DNA of 64,000 nucleotides from Flavobacterium suncheonense GH29-5 = DSM 17707 (GTDB lineage Bacteria; Bacteroidota; Bacteroidia; Flavobacteriales; Flavobacteriaceae): NCBI RefSeq assembly GCF_000430025.1, contig NZ_AUCZ01000007.1, positions 124,001 to 188,000 of the forward strand, read 5' to 3'. Shown piece by piece: positions 15,874 to 23,942 of this stretch (position 1 is its first letter; each line of letters starts with the position of its first letter). The notes under the pieces were generated by a model. It saw only the letters and a program-made list of their open reading frames with translations, ran no database searches and was not told where the DNA came from. The position numbers and the translations under genes were made by a program.

Positions 15874-18258
15874 ATGATTCGGAATCTAAGCCTATTATTA
15901 ATACTATTCTCAACATATGTCTATCCGCAAGGGATTGTTAAAGGGAAGATTATCGACAGCAAAACAAAAGAACCTTTAGCCTTCGCCAACATAACTTTTG
16001 ACAATAATCCGCTACTACGCACTTCTTCAGACATAGAAGGCAACTTTTTATACCATTCTGAAAAAAAAGTAATCCGTTTAACTTGTAGTTATGTAGGCTA
16101 TCAAAATCACACTGTGTTGATTGCCTCACAACAACCCCTTATCATCGAATTAAATTTCTCACAAACACCATTAAATGAGTTAGTCATCACAAATGGCGAG
16201 AATCCAGCAAACCGCATCATAAAAAAAGTCATCCAAAACAAATGGCAAAACAATCCGGAAAATCTGAAATCGTTTCAATACAACTCCTACAACAAAACGG
16301 TTTATGATTTCAAGTTCAAAGACAGTGTTGACAACTCACTCACTGCGGTTAAGAAAAAATTGAAAGGAGGTCACTTGTTTATGATGGAAAGTGTTACTGA
16401 AAGAAAATTTGTATCTCCGGATATAAGTAATGAAGTGGTTATTGCAACTAAAGTTTCCGGATTCAAAAGCCCATCGTTCGCCTCTTTGGCAACAGATTTA
16501 CAACCGTTTTCTTTTTACAAAGATCATATAAAATTATTCAACGTTGCATACCTTAACCCAATCAGCAAAGGAAGTTTGAACAAATACAAGTTTAAGATAG
16601 AGGATACGCTTCATCAAAACAAAGACACTGTTTATGTGATTTCATTCAAACCTTTAAAAAGCAAAAAATTTGACGGATTGGAGGGCTTACTTTATATTAA
16701 CACCAACAAATACGCTATCCAAAACGTAATTGCTTCACCTTTTGTTAAAGGCAAAATAACCCTCAAAATCCAACAACAATACATGCTGATTGACAATGAG
16801 CACTGGTTTCCTGAACAATTAAATTACACTTTGTCGTTTCCGGAATATCCCAGCAACAAAACAAATATGTTTGTAGAAGGAAAAAGCTTTATACGCAATG
16901 TAGCTTTAAACCTACCGTTGGAGAAAAAAAACTTCTCCTTTCAAACTGTAAGGATTGATGAAAATGCCACGCAAAAAGACAGCATTTACTGGAATCACTT
17001 TCGTGAAGAAAAATTAAATACTACAGAAAAAACAACTTACCATGTTATCGACAGTATCGGAAAAAAAAACAAATTCGACTTCTACCTGACATTCTTTGAA
17101 AAAATATCCCTAAATAAATTCCCTACAACATATTTTGACATTGACATTTCCAAGACGTTTGTCTGCAACAAATTTGAAGGATTTCGTTTAGGTACCGGGA
17201 TTTATACTAACGAAAAAACATTTAAAAATTTCGTTATAGGTGGCTTTGTTGGATATGGCACCAAAGACAGACAATGGAAATATGGCGGAGAATTCCTTTA
17301 CACCGTCTCGAAAAAAGATGATTTTTTTATTGGGCTAAAACATCAGAAGAATTTAATTGAAACAGGCGGCTACGGATTGAATCTTCAAAGTCAGAACTTG
17401 TTTACGCTACGAAATTACATCGGTTACCAATTTGACATGATTACCGAAAACTCTTTAAAAATCGGAAAAAGAAGTTTTAAATATTTGAAATGGGACATTG
17501 CACTTCAGCAAATGCACGTCGTCCCACAATATACATACACCTTCAAAAATGACGGTTATGATTATGAAAATTACAACAACACCAGTCTGGCGGTACATTT
17601 AAAATTTGCTTTCAAAGAAAAAATAATCAGTACTTTCAATCAAAATTTCAGTATCGGAACCGAATATCCTATTGTCCGAGTCGCCTATTCAAAAGGGCTG
17701 AAAAATTTATTTAACAGCTATTTCAACTACAATAAGATTGAAGGAGAAGTTGAACAGTCGCTTTACTTTAAAAATTTAGGGAACACAAAATACCGATTAA
17801 CTGCAGGATATATTGATACCCAATTACCCTATGGTTTATTGTTCACCGGCGAAGGAAGTTATGATACCAACACTCCTTTTCTTATGAAAAACAATTTTCA
17901 GACCATGCTTCCGTATGAGTTCCTCTCCGATTGTTATCTTAATTTGTTTGTATCCCACAATTTCGGAGGGTTACTTTTTAAAGTAGCCAATTTCCAGCCC
18001 AACATAACGGCACATCATAATATGGGCTATGGAAATTTAAGAAACAACACCAATCACCTACTCCTTCCCTTTAAGACCAAAGACAAATTGTTTGTGGAAT
18101 CCGGCATTCAGGTTGATAATCTGTTAAAAATAAATTATCTCAATTTAGGCTACTTAGGAATTGGCAGCGGAATCTTTTACAGATATGGCGCCTATTCAAA
18201 CCCTAATTTAAAAGACAATATCGCCGCAAAACTTTCGATAACTTTTTCGATAAAATAA
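15874..18258 (+). CDS. DUF5686 / carboxypeptidase-like regulatory domain outer-membrane protein
   Basis: 794 residues from ATG 15874. A signal peptide (ends YPQG) is followed by a CarboxypepD_reg-like domain (about 20-95: GKIIDSKTKEPLAFANI), then a long DUF5686 region that ends in many amphipathic strands and RYGAYSNPNL ... KLSITFSIK, consistent with a C-terminal outer-membrane barrel. Members of this family are widespread in Bacteroidota; their role is not established. It is 88 bp after the glycine-zipper gene and 11 bp before the cysteine peptidase gene. The A/T-rich composition stands out against the sucA and RND neighbours. Confidence 0.85.
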   Translation: MIRNLSLLLILFSTYVYPQGIVKGKIIDSKTKEPLAFANITFDNNPLLRTSSDIEGNFLYHSEKKVIRLTCSYVGYQNHTVLIASQQPLIIELNFSQTPLNELVITNGENPANRIIKKVIQNKWQNNPENLKSFQYNSYNKTVYDFKFKDSVDNSLTAVKKKLKGGHLFMMESVTERKFVSPDISNEVVIATKVSGFKSPSFASLATDLQPFSFYKDHIKLFNVAYLNPISKGSLNKYKFKIEDTLHQNKDTVYVISFKPLKSKKFDGLEGLLYINTNKYAIQNVIASPFVKGKITLKIQQQYMLIDNEHWFPEQLNYTLSFPEYPSNKTNMFVEGKSFIRNVALNLPLEKKNFSFQTVRIDENATQKDSIYWNHFREEKLNTTEKTTYHVIDSIGKKNKFDFYLTFFEKISLNKFPTTYFDIDISKTFVCNKFEGFRLGTGIYTNEKTFKNFVIGGFVGYGTKDRQWKYGGEFLYTVSKKDDFFIGLKHQKNLIETGGYGLNLQSQNLFTLRNYIGYQFDMITENSLKIGKRSFKYLKWDIALQQMHVVPQYTYTFKNDGYDYENYNNTSLAVHLKFAFKEKIISTFNQNFSIGTEYPIVRVAYSKGLKNLFNSYFNYNKIEGEVEQSLYFKNLGNTKYRLTAGYIDTQLPYGLLFTGEGSYDTNTPFLMKNNFQTMLPYEFLSDCYLNLFVSHNFGGLLFKVANFQPNITAHHNMGYGNLRNNTNHLLLPFKTKDKLFVESGIQVDNLLKINYLNLGYLGIGSGIFYRYGAYSNPNLKDNIAAKLSITFSIK

Positions 18259-18269
18259 CATACTGTAAA

Positions 18270-18950
18270 ATGCTTAACCAATTTATATTCAAACCATTAA
18301 GAGCATCGCTCAAAATACATTTATTCTGTTTCTTATGTGTTAGTCTTACTATTTCAGCTCAGAAATATCGTGATTTTCAAAATATTAAACTTCAGGACAG
18401 TACAATTTATATGGTGTGTAGAGGAACAAAAGCCAAATCCGGATTCATTGCAGAAAAATTTAACCTGCAGGACAAAAACAGTACCCACGTTGGCATAGGA
18501 TACCTTGAAAATCGTTCACTTAAAATATTCAATGTTTCGGACACGAAAAGCGAAGCGGGAAGCTCCCTTATTGTCGACTCCTTAAATTCTTTCATCACCA
18601 AAGACACCTACTATATAAGTATTTGGAAATGCAACAACAAGCCTCAAGATTTCGAAAACCTGAAAAAAATTTGTGAAAAACACAAAGCCTCAAAAATAAA
18701 ATTCGATTTTTCATTCAATATCGAGGACGATGAAAAAATGTATTGCTCAGAATTCTGCTGCAAAGTGTTAGTCGAAACAAATGGAGACAATTTCCAATTT
18801 CGCCCAAGTATTATACAACTTGATGGTTTTTACAAGTCTGTAGTACACCAAGATCAATTAACGTTTTATCCCGTCGATTTCTTTCAAGCCAACGAGAATT
18901 TCACCAAAATATACGATTCGTTTATCGACAATGAAACAGTTAAACTTTAA
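18270..18950 (+). CDS. YiiX/YebB-like permuted papain-fold hydrolase (C92-like), exported
   Basis: 226 residues with an N-terminal hydrophobic export signal (LFCFLCVSLTISAQ, about 17-31). Two motifs fit the permuted NlpC/P60 fold of the YiiX/YebB group: STHVGIGYL with His73 and MYCSEFCCKVL with Cys159. In this fold the His precedes the Cys, as seen here. Likely acts in the periplasm or at the outer membrane on an amide, thioester or lipid substrate; the actual substrate is unknown. It lies tightly between the DUF5686 gene (11 bp) and the small secreted protein (5 bp), so is co-transcribed. Confidence 0.75.
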   Translation: MLNQFIFKPLRASLKIHLFCFLCVSLTISAQKYRDFQNIKLQDSTIYMVCRGTKAKSGFIAEKFNLQDKNSTHVGIGYLENRSLKIFNVSDTKSEAGSSLIVDSLNSFITKDTYYISIWKCNNKPQDFENLKKICEKHKASKIKFDFSFNIEDDEKMYCSEFCCKVLVETNGDNFQFRPSIIQLDGFYKSVVHQDQLTFYPVDFFQANENFTKIYDSFIDNETVKL

Positions 18951-18955
18951 GCATC

Positions 18956-19360
18956 ATGAAAAATCTTTATTCCACACTTCTATTAAGTTTACTCTCTTCC
19001 GTTTGTTTTGCCCAATCCGACTTCGACAAAATTTTAAAAGGAAGTGAAATCGTTATGGCAGGTCTGTCCGTCTTTAAAGTCGCCCAATCGGAACCCAAAA
19101 AAAATACTACAGCGATTGAAAGTCTGTGTGTTAAAAACAAACTCGAAGAGAAAATTACTTTCAAAATCACGGGGAAAGACGCACAAGACAATGAAGTAAA
19201 AAAAGAACTCGTCATACAGAACAACGGAAAAGAATGCCTTTATAATTTACCAAAAGGAATTTACACTTACGAGGTTATTCTCCCTAACAAAGAAGTTTAC
19301 AAAAAAGGAGAATACAAATTTGACGGCGAGATGCTCTTTACGGTAAAAAAAGAGGATTAA
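18956..19360 (+). CDS. Small secreted protein of unknown function
   Basis: 134 residues with a signal peptide (ends SVCFAQSD). The mature part has a short helix, two Cys (in SLCVKNK and KECLYN), which could form a disulfide, and a beta-rich end (YTYEVILPNKEVYKKGEYKF) reminiscent of a small Ig-like or transthyretin-like sandwich. Last gene of the four-gene envelope cluster; it nearly abuts the convergent gene ending at 19370. No family recognised. Confidence 0.65.
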   Translation: MKNLYSTLLLSLLSSVCFAQSDFDKILKGSEIVMAGLSVFKVAQSEPKKNTTAIESLCVKNKLEEKITFKITGKDAQDNEVKKELVIQNNGKECLYNLPKGIYTYEVILPNKEVYKKGEYKFDGEMLFTVKKED

Positions 19361-19369
19361 TTTTATTTT

Positions 19370-19720
19370 TTACAACCTATTTCTAAACCAAACCTTCTGC
19401 CATTCGCGCTTCAGAATCAGAAAAGTAACCTGTTCGGCCAAGTCGACCAAATCAGAACCGTCAAGCTGTTTGATTTTATCTTCGGATACATCAATAATGT
19501 AAAGTAAATTAAGGTATTCGGCGAATTTGTACTGAATGAGTTTGTAGATTTTCTCGTGAAGCTGCACTTTTAAATCGATGGGCGCAATGGCCGGATCAAA
19601 GTCGACACTTTCGTTCGCGTAGGTAAAATCTTTGTTGATTTGCTCCACCAGTTTTACGTACAACGCCTCCTTCTGCGCTTCAGATAACAATAAATCGGTA
19701 TTTTGAGGTGCTGCAAACAT
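19370..19720 (-). CDS. Hypothetical protein downstream of polyprenyl synthase
   Basis: 116 residues, soluble, helical and acidic. The start codon lies one base after the stop of the polyprenyl synthase gene, so the two are translated from one mRNA. There is no recognisable motif. Close coupling suggests a conserved partner or just a shared transcript; nothing in the sequence decides. Ends 10 bp from the convergent secreted-protein cluster. Confidence 0.7.
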   Translation of the reverse strand: MFAAPQNTDLLLSEAQKEALYVKLVEQINKDFTYANESVDFDPAIAPIDLKVQLHEKIYKLIQYKFAEYLNLLYIIDVSEDKIKQLDGSDLVDLAEQVTFLILKREWQKVWFRNRL

Positions 19721-19721
19721 C

Positions 19722-20696
19722 TTATACTTTTCTGCCCATCAGGTTTTCCCCGAACGTTCTTAAAACGGTTTTCTTATCCGATTCGATCTGCATGTTATCA
19801 AGGGTTTCGAACGCTTTAAACGTAAAATCCTTAATAGCCTCGCGGGTAGCTTCACTGGAACCCGTCTGATTGAAAAGCGCTTTTACTTTTTCAATTTTAT
19901 CGGTATTGTCACTCGGCTGAATGGAGAACAGATGTTTCAGTTGCGCTTTCGCATCGGCATCGGCAAATTCCACGGCCTTCAGGTAAAGATACGTTTTTTT
20001 ATTTTCGATAATGTCACCGCCCACCTGTTTTCCGAAGGTTAACGGATCGCCAAACGCATCGAGGTAATCGTCCTGCAACTGAAAGGCAATCCCTAAATTC
20101 AGACCAAAATCGTAAATCAGGTTCGCATTTTCGTCTGAGGTTCCGGCTACAATCGCACCCATTTTCATCGCGGCACCCACTAAAACAGCTGTTTTGTATT
20201 CAATCATTTTCAGGTATTCCTGTATGGTCACGTTGTCGCGATTTTCGAAATCGACATCCCACTGCTGGCCTTCACACACTTCCAGAGCCGTTTTACTGAA
20301 CAATTTTGCCAAATCTCTGAAGACAGCAGGTTCGTACTGTTCAAAATACTGGTACGCCAAAATCAGCATGGCATCTCCAGACAAAATACCGGTGTTGATG
20401 TCCCATTTCTCGTGCACAGTTTCATGCCCGCGACGCAACGGTGCATCGTCCATAATGTCGTCGTGGATCAGCGAAAAATTGTGAAAAACCTCAACCGCCG
20501 TAGCCGCAGCCAACGCTTTTTTATAGTCGGCATTGAAAACTTCTGCAGCCATTAGGGTTAAAACCGGCCGGATGCGCTTTCCTCCCAACGATAAAATATA
20601 CTGAATGGGTTCGTATAAATTTTTCGGCTCTTTGTCGATGGAAATTTGGGCAAAATGCTCGGCAATAAACGTTTGGTACTGCGAAATGGAATGCAT
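19722..20696 (-). CDS. Polyprenyl (geranylgeranyl/farnesyl-type) diphosphate synthase
   Basis: 324 residues from ATG 20696 (MHSISQYQTF); an in-frame ATG 10 codons upstream is less conserved in character. It is a trans-isoprenyl diphosphate synthase that condenses isopentenyl diphosphate with an allylic primer. The first Asp-rich motif is DDIMD at residues 79-83, preceded by GGKRIRP (38-44); the second is DDYLDAFGD. The spacing DDxxD without a two-residue insertion, and Phe at -5 from it, are closer to geranylgeranyl-type than to the E. coli IspA type, but chain length cannot be fixed from sequence. Divergent from the TetR gene at 20835. Confidence 0.92.
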   Translation of the reverse strand: MHSISQYQTFIAEHFAQISIDKEPKNLYEPIQYILSLGGKRIRPVLTLMAAEVFNADYKKALAAATAVEVFHNFSLIHDDIMDDAPLRRGHETVHEKWDINTGILSGDAMLILAYQYFEQYEPAVFRDLAKLFSKTALEVCEGQQWDVDFENRDNVTIQEYLKMIEYKTAVLVGAAMKMGAIVAGTSDENANLIYDFGLNLGIAFQLQDDYLDAFGDPLTFGKQVGGDIIENKKTYLYLKAVEFADADAKAQLKHLFSIQPSDNTDKIEKVKALFNQTGSSEATREAIKDFTFKAFETLDNMQIESDKKTVLRTFGENLMGRKV

Positions 20697-20834
20697 ACAA
20701 CTAAATTTTCGGCTAAAGTACTCCAAATGGCGAGTTTTTCAAAAGCAAATCAAATGTTAAATTTTTCTAAATACTTTGGAAACTTTTTCAGTGTTAAAAG
20801 TTTCCGTTGTAAATTTGCGTCAAATAATTGAAGA

Positions 20835-21437
20835 ATGAAGAATGATATTTTACAGAAAGCTTCAGACATGTTCCTCTCTTTAGGTTTTAAAAGTGTGACC
20901 ATGGATGACATCGCCAACGAACTGGGCATTTCGAAAAAAACGATTTACCAGCATTACGCGACCAAAGACGATCTGGTACAAGCCACCACCCTGTTTCTTT
21001 TTGAGACTATTTCTGCCGGTATCGATGAAATCTGTGCCGTGAATAAAAATCCGATAGAAGAGTTGTTTGAAATCAAAGAATATGTGCTGCGCCATTTAAA
21101 AAACGAGAGCAGCTCTCCTTTTTATCAGCTTCAGAAATTCTATCCGAAGATTTTTTCGACCTTAAAATGCAAGCAATTTGATAAGCTGGACAGTTGTGTG
21201 ATTCAAAATCTGAAAAGAGGAATTGAACTGGGGCTGTACCGCAAAGAAATCGATCTGGAATTTATCGGGCGTATCTATTACACCGGTCTGAATTCGCTGA
21301 AAGACATCGAAATATTTCCCGAAACCATGTTTAACATGAGAAGCCTTCAGGAAAATTTCCTTGAATACCATTTAAGAGGCATCACAACAGAAAAGGGACT
21401 GGCCGTTTTAAAACAATTTATCATCAAACAAGAATAA
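20835..21437 (+). CDS. TetR family transcriptional regulator of the RND efflux operon
   Basis: 200 residues. The N-terminal helix-turn-helix (about 20-47: VTMDDIANELGISKKTIYQHYATK) is typical TetR. The C-terminal ligand domain is variable, as usual for the family. It is the first gene of an operon with tolC-like, adaptor and permease genes, 9 bp before the next. A TAAATTTG box (20810-20817) is a likely -7 element 18 nt before the ATG. Probably represses this operon and releases it on ligand binding (inference from position). Confidence 0.9.
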   Translation: MKNDILQKASDMFLSLGFKSVTMDDIANELGISKKTIYQHYATKDDLVQATTLFLFETISAGIDEICAVNKNPIEELFEIKEYVLRHLKNESSSPFYQLQKFYPKIFSTLKCKQFDKLDSCVIQNLKRGIELGLYRKEIDLEFIGRIYYTGLNSLKDIEIFPETMFNMRSLQENFLEYHLRGITTEKGLAVLKQFIIKQE

Positions 21438-21446
21438 CATCAAAAA

Positions 21447-22781
21447 ATGAAACACAAGATAACCATCGCACTGCTATGCATCGCTTCTGCGCTTCAGGCA
21501 CAAGTTAAAGAACTGTCCCTGAAAGATGCTCTTACTTTCGCCCTAGAAAACAAAGCCGAGGCTAAAAAAGCAAAACTCGAAGTAGAAAACAGCAATCACA
21601 AAATTGCGGAGGTTCGGGCTCAGGCCTTGCCGCAAATCAGTCTTAACGGAGGTTTAACCTATAACCCGATTCTGCAACAAAACGCGCTTCCGGGTGAATT
21701 TTTCGGCGGTCCTGAAGGTTCCATCATTTTAGCGCCGCTGGGCCAGAAATGGACGAGTAACGGAACCGTGAGTTTATCGCAGAACCTGTTCAATCAGTCT
21801 GTTTTTACCGGTTTGAAAGCGGCGCGTTCCACCCGCGAATTTTACAGCATCAACCAACAGTTAACCGAAGAACAACTGATTGAAAAAGTAGCCAACAGCT
21901 ACTATCAGGTATATGTAACCCAACGAAAATTGGCCATAGCCGAAAGCAACCTGGAAAGCACCAAAAAAGTGCGCGACATTATCAGAGGACAATACGACAA
22001 CGGCCTAGCCAAAAAAATCGATTTAGACCGTATTTCGGTGAAAGTAAGCAATCTGGAAGCCGCACGCCAGCAATTGACCAATGCGGTACAACTTCAGGAA
22101 AACACTTTAAAATTCTTCATCGGAATGCCAATGGAGCAAGAAATCAAACTTCCTGAAAATTCCATAACCGTAACCGCAGAAGCTTTTATCACGAAAGCCG
22201 AAACCGGCAACAGAACCGAAATGGCGCTTTTAAAGAAGCAGGAGCAATTGCTGAGTTTTCAGAAAAAAGCCTATCAGGCGGAATATTTTCCGGTGCTGTC
22301 GCTTAGTGCCAATTACGGCTACTTAGGACAGGGAACGAAAATGCCTTTGGGCGGAAAACCTAACGATGTTTTCTGGACCGACTTTTCTTCCATCGGATTA
22401 AACCTTCACATTCCTGTTTTCTCAGGCTTTTCCACCCGTTCCAAAGTACGTCAGGCGGAAGTAAGTCTGAAAAAAGTTGAAGAAGACATCAAAGACACTG
22501 AACTGGCCTTAAACTATCAGTTTGAGAATGCCAAAACACAGCTAAACAACAGCATCATCAACATCCAAACCCAAAAAGAAAATGCCGATTTAGCCAAAAC
22601 GGTTCTGGAAAACACCAAAAACAATTACGTAAACGGTTTGGCTTCCTTAACCGAATTACTGGATGCCGAAAACGCTTTATCCGAAGCGCAAAACAATTAC
22701 ACCACCGCCCAATTGGAATACAAACTGGCGGAAATACAAATCATCAAATCAAAAGGAGAATTAAAAAATTTAGTAAACTAA
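21447..22781 (+). CDS. TolC family outer-membrane efflux channel
   Basis: 444 residues with a signal peptide (ends ALQAQVKEL). It shows the duplicated TolC/OEP pattern: two long coiled-coil halves, with NSYYQVYVTQRKLAIAESNLE near 150 and ENTKNNYVNGLASLTELLDAENAL near 395. Forms the outer-membrane trimer of the tripartite pump encoded by the next two genes. 9 bp after tetR and 7 bp before the adaptor gene. Confidence 0.93.
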   Translation: MKHKITIALLCIASALQAQVKELSLKDALTFALENKAEAKKAKLEVENSNHKIAEVRAQALPQISLNGGLTYNPILQQNALPGEFFGGPEGSIILAPLGQKWTSNGTVSLSQNLFNQSVFTGLKAARSTREFYSINQQLTEEQLIEKVANSYYQVYVTQRKLAIAESNLESTKKVRDIIRGQYDNGLAKKIDLDRISVKVSNLEAARQQLTNAVQLQENTLKFFIGMPMEQEIKLPENSITVTAEAFITKAETGNRTEMALLKKQEQLLSFQKKAYQAEYFPVLSLSANYGYLGQGTKMPLGGKPNDVFWTDFSSIGLNLHIPVFSGFSTRSKVRQAEVSLKKVEEDIKDTELALNYQFENAKTQLNNSIINIQTQKENADLAKTVLENTKNNYVNGLASLTELLDAENALSEAQNNYTTAQLEYKLAEIQIIKSKGELKNLVN

Positions 22782-22788
22782 TCAAACA

Positions 22789-23862
22789 ATGAAGAATAAA
22801 ATAACCACAGTAGTAATCATTTTAGGCGCTTTAGGTCTAATCGGATTCGTATTAAGCAAAAACAAAGCGAGCAACGAAGCCAAAACAGCCGTTGTAGCCG
22901 AAAACAACGCCACCGTAGTTGTTAAGGTAGACACTGTAAAAACCGAATCGGTAAATCAGAACTTTACCACCAACGGAACGTTTGCACCGGCTCAGGAACT
23001 AAATTTCTCCGCAGAAAAATCAGGGAAAGTCATCAGTGTTTTGGTAAAAGAAGGCGACCGCGTAAGCAAAGGACAAACCCTTGCCGTAGTGCGAGGCGAT
23101 GTTATCAATGTGGAAGCACAAACCGCAAATGCCAACTATCAGAATGCTTTAAGTGATTACAACCGTTTCGAAAGTGCTTATAAAACCGGCGGGGTAACCA
23201 AACAACAGTTGGATCAGGCACGCATCAACATGGTAAACGCCAAAGCGCGTTTGACACAGGCGAACATCAATGTGGGCGATACGCGAATCAAAGCACCGTT
23301 TAGTGGTATCATCAACAAAAAATACATCGAAGTGGGAACCATTCTTGCCGGAATGCCACCTACAGAAATGTTCGAAATCGTAGACGTTTCCAAACTGAAA
23401 CTTAAAGTTACGGTAAACGAAAATCAGGTAAGCAGCCTGAAAATCGGAAGTCCAGTTAAGGTAACCGCAACGGTATTTCCGGATAAAGCATTCGACGGAA
23501 AAATTACCTTCATCGCGCCAAAAGCCGATGCAAGTTTAAACTTTGCCGTGGAAATTGAAATTGTCAACAACCCGTCCGGCGATTTAAAAGCCGGAATGTA
23601 CGGTACCGCGAATTTCGTTCCGACCACCACCGACAATACACCGCTGATGATTGTGCCGAGAACCGCTTTCGTGGGAAGTGTAAGTGCCAATGAAATTTTC
23701 GTAGTGGAAAAAGACGGTTCCGCCAAACTGAAAAAAGTAACCGCCGGACGAATTTTCGGGGAGCAGGTAGAAATCCTTAACGGACTGGCCAATGGTGACA
23801 TTGTGATTACCAGCGGGCAAATCAACTTAACGGACGGAACAAAAGTAACGGTATTAAAATAA
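22789..23862 (+). CDS. RND efflux periplasmic adaptor (membrane fusion protein)
   Basis: 357 residues. An N-terminal membrane anchor (VVIILGALGLIGFVL) is followed by a lipoyl/biotinyl-like domain (GKVISVLVKEGDRVSKGQ), a short coiled-coil hairpin (about 105-150), a second lipoyl half (IKAPFSGIINKKYIEVG) and beta-barrel and membrane-proximal domains. Links the permease to the TolC-like channel. Second structural gene of the operon. Confidence 0.93.
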   Translation: MKNKITTVVIILGALGLIGFVLSKNKASNEAKTAVVAENNATVVVKVDTVKTESVNQNFTTNGTFAPAQELNFSAEKSGKVISVLVKEGDRVSKGQTLAVVRGDVINVEAQTANANYQNALSDYNRFESAYKTGGVTKQQLDQARINMVNAKARLTQANINVGDTRIKAPFSGIINKKYIEVGTILAGMPPTEMFEIVDVSKLKLKVTVNENQVSSLKIGSPVKVTATVFPDKAFDGKITFIAPKADASLNFAVEIEIVNNPSGDLKAGMYGTANFVPTTTDNTPLMIVPRTAFVGSVSANEIFVVEKDGSAKLKKVTAGRIFGEQVEILNGLANGDIVITSGQINLTDGTKVTVLK

Positions 23863-23942
23863 GTGACAAGCAACAAGGGCTAAGGCATCGGAGAATGGCA
23901 ATTCCAACAACTTTTCCCTTTCCCTTAAACTAGAAAAAACAT
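23863..23942 (+). other. 80-bp gap with degenerate repeat text inside the RND operon
   Basis: The gap between adaptor and permease genes has no hairpin or gene. It begins AAGTGACAAGCAACAAGGG (within 23861-23880) followed by CTAAGGCA. A similar word order (AAGTGATAAGGGATAAGGCA) appears in the nuoF-nuoG gap at 34582-34601. It may be a shared short dispersed repeat. Confidence 0.4.
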
